From: Chaetorhynchus papuensis
Lineage: Eukaryota; Chordata; Aves; Passeriformes; Rhipiduridae
Direction of reading: 5' to 3'
DNA length: 64,000 bases
Assembly (NCBI GenBank): GCA_013396525.1
Contig: VWYX01000388.1
Span: 644,121-708,120, forward strand
Below, one piece after another: positions 1-13,383 of the stretch (position 1 is the stretch's first letter; the number at the start of each line of letters is the position of its first letter). The position numbers and the translations under genes are program-made. The notes beneath the pieces were generated by a model, which worked only from the letters and a program-made list of their open reading frames with translations, was not told the DNA's origin and searched no databases.

Positions 1-253
1 GCTGACCCCATAGAATTTCTTGGATGGGGTCAGCTATCCCTTCACAAAGCACGGGGGCTGAAGGGGCTTTCTACAGCTGAACTTCAGTGAGGGAGGGAGA
101 GGCTGCTTTACACACAGCTCCCTGCAGGCCAAAACAAGCACCCAAAATAAGACAGAAGGAAAGGTGGGCAAGCTGGTATTCTGACAATTTCTAGTGCAAG
201 TTTTAAAAAGTGGAAAAAATACAAGCAGCATGAAAATCACAACTCCCTGAGTA

Positions 254-270
254 TGTGTGTGTGTGTGTGG
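254..270 (+). repeat. (TG)n microsatellite
   Basis: Eight TG dinucleotides in a row, followed by a purine-rich G/A tract. Confidence 0.9.
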
Positions 271-2342
271 AGGGGGGAGGAAATCAAGATTAGGTCACCC
301 CTAATGGTTGATTTAACTGCTACATGATACTTCTACAGTGCATACAGCAATCTGGACTTCTGAAATTTACTTTTTTTTTTTTCCTGCTGTAATGCAGGTA
401 TAGGAAGCTTTATCCTAAAGCAATTCTAGTGTGCATTACGAAGCCAGGATAGCAGCTTTCATTAGCTGATACGTACTCTCATTACTTCACAAATCACACA
501 TCTTTCTTCAAAGACAGACATGAAGGTGGGGAAAAAAAAAATAGAAGAGGGATTGGGTCTCACTAAAGCACAAAAGGTACTCCGTGAAAGAGAAGTGCTC
601 TCTTTGTGACTTGCAGTCATTTGGATAAAAGTTCACACAGAGGTTGTTAATGATTTAAATTCCAAAACCTGTTACTACATTTGAAGTAAAATTATTTGAA
701 GCATGGTTGTCTCATATAGCTCTCTTTGTGTAAGAAAACTTTGAACTTAGCAGAATACATAATCGAAATCGTGAGTCAGATGTTGCAAAAATAAAAATAC
801 GCATTATTCTAGCAGGTATACTTGTTAGAATTTTTTGGCTTTTGACAACCTGACTCATCATTTTATCACACTATTTTTTATCTTAACTTCAATTTTTAAA
901 AAATAAACAGCTGCCTAGGAAAATACAAAACACCAAATCTGCAACCTAAATATTTTAAAACAGTCAGCTTAAACTCTTAATCACCTCAATTTAGAATGGT
1001 TTCACATAATCTTATACCCATTTTACAGCCACAATGAGCCTTTCAGAAGGAAAAGAATCTAAATAGGATTTAAAAGATTACATATATGACAATCCCAGGT
1101 TCACTAACATGCCTATGCAATTCTGAGTTTTGAAACCACATATACAGGGTACACATCTACTGAGACAAAACAGATTCCTCCTTGCTTCAGCTGCCTTATA
1201 ATTTCATACAATACAGCTAAAATACTTCATTTTCATGGAGAGGTTTATTTACTTTTAATCCAGAGGTAAAACCAGAGTGTATAACTGTCAGTACTGGAGA
1301 TTTCTGGGGGTAGGGATGAGTCCAAACTGCTGCCTTACACTTACTCATGACCAAGAGTGCCAGAGCCAGAATTCCCTCAGAATATTTAGGTCCTGTCTTT
1401 TCCCTCAGTTCTGCAGTTTATATTGGCTTTGGAGATTTCTACAGCTTTAGTAGTGATAACCAGAAATATCAGAGGCATTCTTCACCATTGCTCACAAACC
1501 TCAATTTCGACACGCTTGGGACTAGCAGCAGAACTTTGTTTACTGTAGGAGTTGCAATGCTAGACCAGATTACTTATTTTTTCAATACATTCTAATGGCA
1601 ACTGTGCTGAACTAAGCCAGCTTTGTGAGCAGTGACCGAATGATCCTATCTGTGCAGGAGGCCACAAAGTGGCCATTTCAGAGAGGGAAAGAGTACTGGC
1701 TCTGTGCTGTGATCCACCACTGCTGTGGCAGCCCTTCCCCAGGTGCTCCCAGAGAACAGGACACAGGAGATACGTGTTCTTCACTATCACTCTTTCCACC
1801 CTGTATTCCTCATGCATTTCTGGCATAAATTAATGTTGACATTGTCAGCATTAATTTACAATGTGCTGTGTGGGTTTTTTTCCCCTCCATCATTTGAAAC
1901 CCCCTTTAGGGGAGTTGAGGTGGCTGCAGCAAAAAGGCGCCACGGGAACACAGCTCTCTGAAAGGGCCATGGGGACTTGGCACACAGCAGAGCAGCCTTA
2001 AATCTCTCTGAGGGTGACCTTGGCTTCCATAGACATCCTAAGAGTTTTCCTAGGAGTTTAGTGGGCCAAGCCTTAAGCGTGTTCTGCAGTGAAAGAAATC
2101 CCAATGCTTGAATGAATTATCAGGGAGAAACTTTATATACTTCAGCTTTGAAGAGTTTCTAACCCCACACCTGGAAATACTCTTTGGGAATAACTTGGTT
2201 CTTCATCTCTATCCTGGCTGAGTGCATTACTCCAGGTATTGTCCTAGTCAATAGACAGTACCCAGCCTTCCCACTGAAACCATAAGCACACCAGTCCTCA
2301 CTTCCCACTATCTTACACATTGATTTAAAGAAGGTGACTAAG

Positions 2343-2414
2343 AAAAAAAAAAAAAAAAAAAAATAATCTTCCATTAAGTATTTGGTGGTATAGCAAAAAA
2401 AAAAAAAAAAAAAA
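2343..2414 (+). repeat. Twin poly(A) tracts (A21 and A20)
   Basis: An A21 run at 2343-2363 and an A20 run at 2395-2414 are separated by 31 bp of unique sequence. No SINE or retrocopy body was recognised upstream of either run. Confidence 0.9.
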
Positions 2415-4243
2415 GAATTAAGTCAGCTGACCACACTTTTGAACATTTTTTTGTCCAAACACAAGAAAATAGTTGCAAGTCTTCCACAGATAATATAAAT
2501 AATGCATTGCTTCTGCAGGTCCTGCTATTAATAAGTAATGATTGTATGGCACCTTCCAAACATCAAACCTAGTTACACATATGAATTAAGTTCAGCTCCA
2601 GAAACCACTTTAGAACAAAGTAAATATTTTCTTCGCTTACACATGAGAAAAATGAAACAAATTGAGTAAATAAGGTTTTAAACAGTAATAAATGATGTAA
2701 CATTCCTAAAACCTTTGCAGGGTATCTAGCATCCAGACTGTCTTTATGCAGTGTACCAAATACTTGAAAAGGTTGCTAAACAGAAACTTAAAAACTACCT
2801 GGCATCCTTGCTTTATTCTTTGAAACTTTAAAGAGTTCTGTTCTCAGGGTCAGATTTTTTTAAAGAAGTGTACTCAGTGGAAAAATAAGACCATTTTAAC
2901 CAGTTTCTGGGCCCTCATAAGCTCAACTATGGCCACCTCTGCTTTAAGTACAGCCTACCAAAATGATGGCCAGGTCAGTTGTGTGTGTCCCTGAGCATGC
3001 AGAGGAGAGTTATTCAGGCTCCACAGGCTCTTTGTAAAGTTACTCCAATCTTCGGATTAATTTTCTGTTGACCATAGGCAAATACCGTGTATAACCTCTG
3101 CATCTTCAATATGTAAGATGAGGCCCACTAGTTTTAATTAAAATTACCATCTCTCTCACTTGTGTTGGCCATTACCCTCAACAGCATAAACCCCTCTAGT
3201 TTTAATTTATGCCAGTATTTCCATGCTCAGCAGTAACTACGAATCAGTCCTTCAAACGGCACTTGATTACAAACTTCTCTTTGCTCCTAAGCATTTGAAA
3301 GGCAAACGCAAAGGGATGAACAAGTCCATAGGACAACAGCTCATGGATACCATCATCCACGTTTGTGATTGCTCTGTAAACAAATAACATTAAGTAATAG
3401 GTTTGTAAGAATAATTAATAATGACGAGTTAGTGATTGGCAAGGCCACCAACCAACCCCACAAAGGCCAATGAGCAATGATCAGAAGCTGTTGCTGCCTG
3501 ATGAGTATCATCCTGGGACAGATAACAAACAATTACCAAGTGGGAGATGCAGTTGCATAACCAGCAGATCCTAAATGACACATAGGCTTTAGCTTTTCTA
3601 AAAGACAACCAAATTCTGCTCCTGCAAAGTTTTTAACCTTTCTTAAAATGAAAGGAAAATGAAAGGCCCACAGCCACTTCTAGGCAAGAACTCTTGCAGA
3701 GAGCATATTGAATCACAAATGTTCTTTAAGACCAAGAATTCCACTACAGTCTCAAAGCCTCCAAATGGAGAGGCATCAAGAGTGCAATATGACCTATGCC
3801 TCTTCGCTAAAACACAGCTAGTTTTCTCAGAATCTTGTCTAAATCCTGGCAAACTAACTAGCCATCATCACTTTATAACAAACTTCAGCACAAGATGCTT
3901 CTAGTTGAGGTGCAAATTTAACACATCAATGCTTCTTCAGAAAAACTGTGGTGTTTATATTTTTCAGCTGTTAGAATAGCACACTACCAAGGAAAGATGA
4001 TGTAGCTTCTAATTTCAATTAAAAATACCCCAAACCAACGCTGTAAGGCTGGTGGCCTTAAACCCATGTGAATATATAATCCTAGATTTCACAGCCCAGA
4101 AATACATTGTTTATAGGTCTGAAGAAGGACCACACATTAAATCCACATAATTTTGTTGCTACTTAAATACTACAGGATGCTTCTTCAGAGTTATCAAAGA
4201 GTTTCATGATTCTTATTTTACCATAACTGTGGTTTTCAATTTC

Positions 4244-4302
4244 ATGATTATATAATATAATGATATTATATATAATATAACTACGTATAATATATTATAT
4301 AT
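4244..4302. repeat. AT-rich imperfect palindrome
   Basis: TATAATATAATGATATTATATATAATATA and the following TATAATATATTATATA form a dense run of self-complementary AT dinucleotides, able to extrude a cruciform. Confidence 0.7.
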
Positions 4303-4336
4303 GTCCCCTTCACATCCCTTTAGTGTAGGCCTATTT

Positions 4337-4388
4337 TGCAAAAAACAAAACCCCCCAAACCAACCAACAAAACAACAACCAACCACTC
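4337..4388 (+). repeat. (CCAA)/(CAAA) low-complexity tract
   Basis: A run of C and A only, apart from flanks, with repeated AACC and CAAA units next to the AT palindrome. It is a simple sequence with no coding signal. Confidence 0.8.
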
Positions 4389-5959
4389 ACTTGACCCTAG
4401 GACCACTGGAGTTAGGCCTACGGATACCTGAAATGCAGAATTTCTCCCCCAAGTCTGAGTGAGCAACATCTTACCCAGTACAGATTAAATATAGAAAAAA
4501 TAAATTAATATTTTACAACATAAAACACTAAGCAATTTCTGAGCTGATGAAAAGAATTTGTTTAGTCAACTGAGGACTGGAACACTTAGCTCAGGGCTAC
4601 TGCAGTTACAAATGAGGAAATAAAAAAGGATAATTATCTGCTCCTATCCTGATCTTTTTGCATCATTTTATATCATATATTTAAGTACATTGAAATCAAT
4701 AACCATACTCCACCCTAAGAATGGTCTAAGGTAAATCAGAGTGAGACCCAGAGAGCTCCCTCTCTCATTTTGCTTTGGCTCAATAGTTTGCTGGTGGCTG
4801 GTTAACCGAAGATTTAGGCACAGCCTTATTATCAAACACCTGCCATGGTTTTAAGGCATTACCTCCTCCTGGAAAAACTACCCCCCCAAACTGGCAAAAC
4901 AGGATGTATTTGGCCTCCTGTCTACTTCAGAGAAGCCTTGCAGCTTCATTAAGTAGCAAGGCAACAGCATTTTAAGCCACAGCTGTTTGCTAAATGGAAG
5001 TGTGTCCAAGTTTTTAAACACCTTGTTACGTTTACGTTGGAAGGCAGAGTCTCTGCTGCACCAGCAAGGTGGCGAATCCCTCAGGGAAATCAATTCTGGT
5101 TTCTCAATCAACTAGCTGGTTTTCTATTGTTAAATCACTGGAGTAATACTGAGACTGCGCTGGACCATGAGAGCTGACAAGACCCCAAGGAGCTCAGCTA
5201 CCATCGAGGACTGTGCATTCACCAAAGCCATCTTTCACACAGATAACCTTATCAGAGACACAGCAGGAGGAAGGCAGGCGCAGAGGGGCACGTCAGTGGT
5301 ACTGATGCCAACCAGGCCCTCTTTGGAATGCCTAAACAGCTTAAAGAAGGGTGAGATAGAAGGGCATTTGGGAGACAAGGAAATACGGTGGTGCTGAGAT
5401 TTTACATTCCCAAGGAAAAGAAATCCATTAGGATAAGGGAGGGAAGGACCATGTGGAGGACCAAGCTTGTAGCAGAATTCATCTGCCTGGCTTGATGAAT
5501 TTCACAGGGAATTCAGCTATGCTTGACCATGCTGCACGTTCTCAGTAATCAGCACTCACCTACTGGCAGGCAGAAGGGTTTGGGCTGCAAGTCAGCCTGC
5601 TGAGCATGAAGTCATGCAGCCTGTAGGAGATCTCTCCTCTCATTGCACTTCCCCATCGGGCTGTACAACACACAGGAAAAGGTAATTTGTCTTTTGAGAT
5701 ATTAGGAATAAAGACTAGCTTCCTCAACCCCTCCTAACACCAATGGAAAAACTGTTTCTAGTCCCTACTTTTCAGCAACTCTAAGGCCACCCAGCATTTT
5801 CAAGTCCGTAGTTTATAGTAAGATGCAAAGTATTTGTCCAAAAGAAATAGACTAATAATTAAAAAAAAAAAAAATCCCACAGAGTGGCACTAAACTTCAT
5901 GACTAGGAAAAAGGGAGAAGTGGTAATACCCGGAGGGAAGCAGCTTTCATTTCCACACA

Positions 5960-6838
5960 AAAAAAGCTGAGGATTGCATCCTCAACAAGCTTGCAGATGA
6001 TATAAAACTGGAAGGAGCAGCTGATAGCACCAGATGGTTGGCACCTTTCAGAGGTACTACCTCAAACAGAAGTGGGCAGAGAAACATCCTGAAGTTCAAA
6101 AGGGGAAATGTAATGTAACGAGGAATAGCCCTGGGCACCAGCATATCCTAGGCACCTACCAGCTGGAAAGCAGCTTCTCCTAGGAGGACCTTGGGATCCT
6201 GGTAAACAAAAAGGTGACCACAAGCCAGCAATGCACCCTTGTAGCCAAGAAGGCCACCAGGAGGAAGTCAGTTGCCAGCAGGTCGAGGGAAGTGATCCTG
6301 CACCTCTACTCAGTGCTGGTGAGGCTGCATCTCATTCAGGGCTCCCTGGCATGAGAAAGATCTGGACTTACTGGAGTGAGCCCAGTACAGGGCCACAAAG
6401 ATGATTAAGGGACTGGAGCATGTACTGTATGAGGAGAGGCTGAAAAACTGAGGCTGCCTGGCCTGGAGAAGGGAAGGTTTGGAGGGATCTCATCCATTTG
6501 TACAAATGTCTGATGAATGGGAAAGAGGCTGAAGGAGTCAGACTCTTCTCAGCAGTGCCCATCGCCAGGATAAGAGGCAAGGGGCACAAAATGATAAAAA
6601 AAAAAAAAAAAAAAGCAAAACCAAAACCAGAGCAACACCCCAAAACCAAAGCAAACAACGCCAATATGCCATCTGAATGCAAGACCATGATTTTTATTTT
6701 TTTTTTTTTTACCATTAGGAGAGTCAAACACTGGCACAGGTTGACCAGAGAGGTTGCCTGAACAACTTAGTTTACCCTGTTTGAGCACTAAGGCTGGACT
6801 AGATGTTCTTAAGAGGACTCTCCCAATCTAAGCGAAAG
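5960..6838 (+). mobile_element. CR1 LINE fragment (end of ORF2 plus 3' UTR)
   Basis: From about 5965 the sequence follows the avian CR1 consensus: 'atcctcaacaagcttgcagatgat' (end of the reverse-transcriptase ORF), 'ctaggaggaccttgggatcctggt', 'gtgagcccagtacagggccac', 'ctcagcagtgcccatcgccagg', 'cactggcacaggttg' and 'aaggctggactagatg'. It is 5'-truncated and full of substitutions, so it has no coding capacity. An A19 run (6596-6614) followed by A/C-rich sequence and a T14 run (6697-6710) replaces part of the 3' UTR. The open frames of 80-119 codons here are repeat-derived. Confidence 0.9.
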
Positions 6839-7844
6839 TGAGCCTTTACTGTTTTCTAAACATGGTATTCATGTCTGGTTTTATGGGAGCAGTCTATAGA
6901 ACACAAATATTCCACTAGGCTTTTTTAGCTACCAGGACTCTTCACCAAAAACACTCTTATGATATCCAGAACTCTTTAATGTCCAAATACTTATTTCTTA
7001 GAATTGCTACTGGTTCATGAGCTACTTCATGGAAAACATTAATTAATCATTCCAAAACCATGGTTGGTGTTTTACTCCCTCACTCTTCTTCCCTCAGTAT
7101 GGCTCCTTCCCTGAAGATTATACAAAACATTATATAAATGAACATTTAACTACAGAGCAGGTAGAAGAGTGACTGTATTTTTAATCCCTCTAAAATGCAA
7201 GCACTGGAAGTTGGCTGCCTTTTTCTTAGACATTTGCAAAGCATCATTACCTCCACGTTTCAGCTGGGGACATGCACTCTACCTGTGGTAGTTCACCAAC
7301 AAAGCCAGATGTAGAATTTTAAGGCTGCTGTTCCCAGCAAACCATTATCATCAACATATCCCTGACATGTAGGTGCTGTGGCCACAGGATTTAATTGCTT
7401 TTCTGGCTAACCTGCAGCCATACTTCCTCAGTGTTATTCTCTCCGTTCACCAGTAAGCACACAAATTTACTCATATAACCCCTCATATGCGTTTGGCTGG
7501 TTGCACTAAAGGTGCCCAGGTCATGGAAGTAAAATTCAAGCGGTACCTGTATAATTTGACTATTTATTACGCTTATTCTCATTCAGCTTTTGGGAGGGAT
7601 AGAGACACTGCTGCGCACCGAGAAACACCGAGGGATTTCAGCAGTGTCACTCACGACCTAAGGGACTCGACGCCGCACAGAGGTCGTGGTGGCTCCTGGC
7701 AGCGAGTGGCGTGCTCCTGCCTGCAGATGGAGTCACGGTCCCAGGGAACACGCTCTCACGCACTTCTTTTCCCCCAACTCGAGCAACAAACAAATGAAGG
7801 AATTGTGGGGCAGGGGGGTTGCCCCTCTGTGTACCTCCCTCCTC

Positions 7845-7865
7845 AAAAAAAAAAAAAAAAAAAAA
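7845..7865 (+). repeat. Poly(A) tract (A21)
   Basis: Twenty-one A residues follow a slightly CpG-enriched stretch (about 7600-7760). No gene was recognised upstream, so a retrocopy tail cannot be claimed. Confidence 0.9.
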
Positions 7866-9111
7866 GCGCCACTGTATGAGCGAAGAATCGAGGGCCTGAA
7901 AATGGAAGAATACTCAGATTCACTCAAATACTTTCTAGTCTGTCTCTTTGTATGTGTCCCCCTCCCAACAAAACATTTCCACATTTTTTTGTATTAAAGA
8001 AGAAAGAGGGGGAGAGAGAAGATGAAGTGTTCTTACATGGAGGAGAGCTTTTTCCAATTTCCTACATGGAGGATGTTGCACAAGGCAGAATCAATAGAAG
8101 CAGGGAGGAGCATGAACAGGAAGTATCCCCTGCCTAGCCAGAGAAGGGACAGATCTCCCACTTAGTCTTGTGAAGGTCATCAAGCAGAGGATAAAAGGGA
8201 AAAATCAAGGTGAATGACTTCTAGAGAAGAGGTCCAGCAAGGCCATAGGCTTGTGCAAGATTCAAGATGTTACTGTTGGGTTTTCTTGGAAATCTTTATT
8301 AAAGTTTGGAGGTTTCGTTCATTCTAATATATTGAATGGCAGCTTATAAGAAAATCTCAATACCCATTAAGCTAGGTGGCCTCTCCCCCAGAATGCCAAG
8401 AACAGCGTCCAGCAGAAAGAAAACATTTTGGTTGACTTGTGAACCCTACAAGAGCTGGATCATCTCAACTCAGAAGAGAGACACTGTAATGCTTTCATTT
8501 ACATGGGGAAAAAAAGCAAAATCAGGGCTTTTAAATCATCATCTGAGTAGCAAAACAATTGGGAAGTGGGCCAAGAAGATACTCAAGAGCAGCTTTCCAA
8601 GAGAAAACAGCATTGGAGAGGGTACCAGAATGGAGCTGAGATTAGCAAGAAAGTGTGGAACATCTCTCTGGTCTTCTAGTGTGAAAAAAGAAAAAGTCTG
8701 CACAGTGGAGTAGAGAAACTCTCCTGTCCAGGGTTTATCAGGTTTATACGATTCACACAACCCTCCAGTCCCCACAGCTGTGATACCATGTCAGACATAA
8801 TTACTTCTGCTGTCCAACTGGATATGCTAATCAAGGAAGCTGGGTCAAGTCTGCTGCCCCACCTACTTCTCTCCCTTCCATAGCTCTTAACCAACTTATT
8901 AAAAGTGTTGAGAATTCATAACACTCTTCACTGGAGAATATAAAAATATGAAGCCTGTCCTCCTCCATTGCTGACATTGTTCGAGAACTTCACAACACGT
9001 GGGCTTTTACCAAAGGTCCTGCTTTATGCACTCAGTGCTTTTGAGTTACCATAAAATAATGAAGTCCAAAAAGTTACTGGGAGCTAGATACTCCAGGTTC
9101 CAAAATAGGAA

Positions 9112-9178
9112 ACAAAAAAACCCACAAACAAACAAACAAACAAAAAAAAGGGCAACCAAAAAAACCAAAACTAAAACA
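9112..9178 (+). repeat. (CAAA)n low-complexity tract
   Basis: Repeated CAAA and CCAAAA units with A-runs. The lysine- and threonine-rich open frame across it is an artefact of this composition. Confidence 0.9.
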
Positions 9179-10429
9179 TCACCCAAACTCCACCCAAATG
9201 ATGTTAAAAAGATGAAGATACTTTAGGTTGCAAGGAAAGTCTGAAGACTTCTGGCTTGACAGCTCAAATGTTTTAGCTGGCTGAAATTGTCACACCATCA
9301 TGTAATAAGGGTCTCATGTAAGAGAGGGTCCCTCTCTCTTCCCCAAGTTACCTCTGAACTTTTGCCTCCTCCAGTTCCTTACATCTCCCTGTTTCTCCCA
9401 TTTTATCTTTACAACTGAGGCACTTCCCTCCCCTTCACCCTACCTCAGAACATTGTTCTAACCTACATGAACATCTAAGCTTTATATTCTTCCTCTGATT
9501 GACCATCCTATCTAATTCAAAATTTCTAGCTTAATTTGTTACTAAAAGTCAATCATCCTTACCAAAATCTTTCCCACCTCCAAACTGCCATGCCTTCAGC
9601 AACTTCCTGTATTGTGAAGATTTTTCTGACCAGTGTCTTTCAAAATGGGTTGACCATACTTTTCAAACTGACCTTCTCTGACAAATTGCTCCTCTCCAGG
9701 CCCTGCTAAAGTCCCCCATTTTCTCAGTGACACTGTCTCCAGCGAGGTTTCCCATACTACTGAGTGTCATATTCTTTTTAGCTGCTCCCTGTACAACCGA
9801 ACTCCAGGTTTTTATCATCACAGTAAAGCCATCTTATAGTCAAAGTGGTAACACATGATTTTGCCACAGGGTTAGGAAAGGGAGAAAAAAATTAAAGAAA
9901 CCTCAAAGGCCTTTAGAAGCCTGTCTTAAGGGATTGTACCTGCTCAGACCCCAGGCTGAGGCACCTATGCCAGCAGGCACTTGAAAGGAAGGTACTTCTT
10001 TCATGGCTCACATCTCAAAACCAGGCACATTTTCAGGCCTTGCTCACTTGCTCACGAGCACTTTAAGACAGGACCTCTACCCCAAATCCTGTTCCCAAAA
10101 GAGAGAAAGTCTGCTGAGGGCAAAGGCTGTGCCGATACACAGAGGATGGCAAAGTCACCAATGCAGAAAGGTTAGGTTACAGGCCAATACTTGTTTCCTA
10201 GTGATAAGGTTAACAATACTGAAGATAAAAGTGACTTATTTATGGGTGCAGGAATAAAAAAATCCTGCAGGAATTAAGTGTTTTTTGCATCTCTCTAAGC
10301 AAGGACAAGCTCGCCATTCCATCAGCCCAAGACACGGCTGCCTGCTGAGACCCCCCCACACCTCCGGGATGAGCCTGAGCGGAAGGAGACTGGCACCAGC
10401 CAAGCAGAGACAGGGCACCCAGAGCAGTG

Positions 10430-10730
10430 CCACACTCCCAACGCATTCCCTTGGCTCTGCGGGTCCCTTTCCCGTGGTTTGGGGGGAGCTCCTGTCTTTG
10501 CCGTTCAAAGGGGGGTGCGGCGGCGGGCTCCCGTCTCTCCCCGCTGGCTGCAGGGAGCGGCCGGCGAGGGGGGAGCCGCGCTCCAGCTGGTCCCGGAGCG
10601 CATCCCCGCCCGGCGTTTCGAGCCGCCCTGAGAGGGCACCCGGTGGCCGCTCTGCATTGGAGCGGGGCAGGGATGGACGAAGGGGCCGAAACCACCTCGC
10701 TGTCATACACAACAGGCAGCGAGTTTAAGG
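10430..10730. promoter_or_regulatory. Orphan CpG-rich patch (possible promoter)
   Basis: A sharp rise in GC content and CpG frequency, with GCGGCGGGC, GCGGCCGGCGAGG and CCCGCCCGGCG clusters, stands out in otherwise AT-rich DNA. Open frames of 114-158 codons exist on three frames but have the arginine-, proline- and glycine-rich composition typical of CpG-island shadows. No recognised first exon was found, and the expected start of ZNF827, the usual upstream neighbour of LSM6, is not visible. It could be a promoter of a non-coding RNA, an alternative upstream exon of a neighbour, or an intergenic island. Confidence 0.55.
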
Positions 10731-13362
10731 ATGTGTTTGCCCCGCTCTGTTGGGATATTGGAGCCTACTGAGACAATTCCGGCCCTGACTTAAGCTTTCC
10801 TCGCTTCTGTCCTTATCCGATTCTTACAGTGTGACTCTTAACGTGGGTTGGGTGGAATCACGCTCAGCGCAAAGAAAATGCTTTGTTTCCTTTGTATTTA
10901 AAAGAAGCGCCGTTAAAAAAACCCTCAAACCAACCAAGCCCCCCGGAACCACGAGCAACAATCTGTGGCACTACTGTTTCTGCTCCTCGAAGGTAAATAT
11001 GCTGAATCACTGAAAATTAGATGATTAAAACAAAATTGCAGGCAGGCCTTTAACTACCACATAGTAATGTCAGCTTTCAAATAAAACTAACATAAAAATT
11101 AGGGGGTAAAAACACCCCAAAACTCAACAACAAACCAGAAGAATTCATCAATGCCACATTAGAACTAACCAAGCTGGTTGGCTGTGTATTTGCATGGCTC
11201 AATTTGTGCCTGAGCCCAAAGATATTATGTTTAGCAGCCAACTCTTCCCTTTTGCTTAATTAAAACTACAACGTGGATAGCAATGTTTTAAAGAAAATGA
11301 CATAGTGGAATAGCACATCTATCTGCACTTTTAAAGTCTTTTCACATACTCTACTAAATTGTTGGTGAGCCAAAGCTGCTGTCTGTCCCTTGACACCTGC
11401 CCATTTCAGAAGCTTCCCCAGTTCAATATCCTACAAGATCTGCTACTTGAGCAGTAGCTTTCACCTGGGCCATTTTCATGTGGGTTTAGCTGTGGAATAG
11501 CTCGTTATTAATGCAGAAGATGTGAATGAGACTCTGGAGGAGTTATGAATTTCACCCATTAATCTCAAACCAGTCAAATGTGTAAATGCTAATGCTGTTA
11601 ACCATTCAGCTTCCAAAACAAGTTTTCTGATACTGCAATTTCTATCCCAGACCTTCTTCACAAAGCATTCATGAATGTTCCTACCCACCAGGAACAACTG
11701 CTGCAAAAATGCACACGTTACATGGCAGTGTCAGAGAAAGAGCTAAAGACAAAAGTTAGGATAAAAATGAGTATGCAGTTGTGGCTTAATAAGTTGCTGC
11801 TCATCAGCTGAGCTTCCCTAACTGTTCTTGCATGCCCTCTTCAACTATTGTAATGGCAAATACAACGTGTTACACAAAAATACCTTTCTTTCACTTCGAA
11901 TGTGCCAGAGAGGAGAAAAACATGCAGTCAGCTATCTCATGATGCCATTGCATCTCAACAGCCTGTGATAGTCTACACAATTGTAAACCAGTGGGTTTTC
12001 AAAGTTCTGAATTGGAGAACATATACTGGAAATAAAGGAGTCACTCTGCCAATTCATTCTGGATTTAGAAGCCAAGTTTTCAGTTGTTAATACTTGCCTG
12101 TTTTAGTTCTACCATTTGTATTATATTTTTTGATGACCACGTACTGAGTGTCTAGAAAATTGGTACTTTTACCACTGACCTCAGGTCTGCACTTTCTACT
12201 TGTTCATTTGATTTTAAGTTGGTCATAGCAGTAGCATTGCTGATGCAGTCACATTTGGATGTGAGAGAAAGCATCGCACAAGGCACAAATACAGAAGAAA
12301 TTGGTTTAAAAATGGAACTTTTTGTAGTCTCACCTCCAGGGCAGAATCCAGAACTGTGTTAAGCCACTGAGGTCCCCATATAGCTCACAACTGCAGGTGC
12401 CTCAAAACCATAGCTGTGACCCAACCACACACTAAGAAGTTGCCTAGGGCTGGCAGAAAATGCATATTACTTTTACCAGTTGTTTATGCATTTTCCTCAA
12501 CAAGCTTCCCCATCTGACAGAGACAAATATCAGGTAATACATGCACAGTTTCCTTCAATAAAGAAATTGAGCTTAGCTTACCTCTATCCTGGGGCTCACT
12601 AAGCAGTGGTCTGCAGTATGAAGGTCTGTGTGTCATCAACCTTTCTTTTAGATTCTTCCCTTCTCCTCTGCTCCTTTGATCTGGAAGAAAAGGGTAGCAA
12701 CACTCACTGGTCAAACTTTGTGCTAGGTGGTTCAGTCTCAGCTGGAATTCAGAGAACTTTTAACAATGAAAGTTAAGTGTAGGTGCTTTGAGGGCCAAAC
12801 AGCAGCTGAGGCTTTTTTCCCTTAATTGCAGTCATAGATGTTTTTTTTTTTTTGGCTGGGGGGAAAGAGGCTGGGTAGGTTTGGGTTTTGGCTTTTTTTT
12901 TTTTTCCTCTAAACTGTTGAACACTAGCCTCTGAACACAGTTTGGGCAAGCAGAAGTGTGAGGCAACTCTTTGCATCTTCCCCACCACCACATTCAACAG
13001 CTCAGTTCATTTTTGTAGAAGAGAAATAGTTATAAGTCTCCCTGGGTGTTTGCTGGTAATGGGCTGTAAAGGTACAGGACAAGTGTTAAGGAGCTAAAAT
13101 AACCAAATTTTGCTGTTAGCCTTCAGCTATCTTCCTATCAGTCTTAGTCTGCATCTTCTTTCAGGGAGTTTCTCCCAGCCACCAGACTCTCTGCCTCTCC
13201 ACACAAGAGGTTCCTTCTGAGGGAAGCCAGGATTCATTCCATCACAGACTCAGGTGGCAGCCAGGCTGCTAATCCACTGACCAAGACTTGCAGGTGCAGC
13301 TGATCAAAGTATTATTTTTCCTTCCTTCGGTGGAACACCCCAACTATTTCTATTTTTTTATT

Positions 13363-13383
13363 CCCCCCCTCCCCCAACCCCCC
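13363..13383 (-). repeat. C-tract / minus-strand G-quadruplex motif
   Basis: C7, C5 and C6 runs separated by one and two bases, i.e. G-runs on the minus strand. The long runs can be split to satisfy a four-run quadruplex pattern. Confidence 0.6.

Larger units (their letters stand above)
270..5959. other. Intergenic DNA, no gene seen
   Basis: AT-rich, non-coding. Apart from the simple repeats listed separately, I see no transposon or exon. All open frames are short (up to about 88 codons), overlap on opposite strands, and lack splice-site context. The stretch near 3360-3560, unusually free of repeats and with AATTAATAATGA-type cores, is the part most like a conserved element. Confidence 0.6.
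6840..10429. other. Intergenic DNA, no gene seen
   Basis: Contains the A21 and (CAAA)n tracts listed separately. A weak CpG enrichment at about 7600-7760 is noted. The 125-codon plus-strand frame at 8336-8713 is lysine- and serine-rich with no recognised domain, overlaps two minus-strand frames, and is treated as chance. Confidence 0.55.

Noticed and set aside
6368..6788. Minus- and plus-strand frames of 79-119 codons
   Set aside because: They lie entirely inside the CR1 3' fragment and run through its A and T tracts.
7600..7865. Possible processed retrocopy (CpG-enriched stretch ending in A21)
   Set aside because: No recognisable gene body, no polyadenylation signal before the A-run, and no target-site duplication.
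8336..8713. 125-codon plus-strand frame as a gene
   Set aside because: Lys- and Ser-rich, no recognised domain, overlapped by minus-strand frames, no promoter or splice context.
10236..10771. Open frames of 114-158 codons on both strands around the CpG patch at 10.5 kb
   Set aside because: Several frames are open simultaneously, the composition is that of CpG-rich DNA, and no domain or ZNF827 N-terminus is recognisable.
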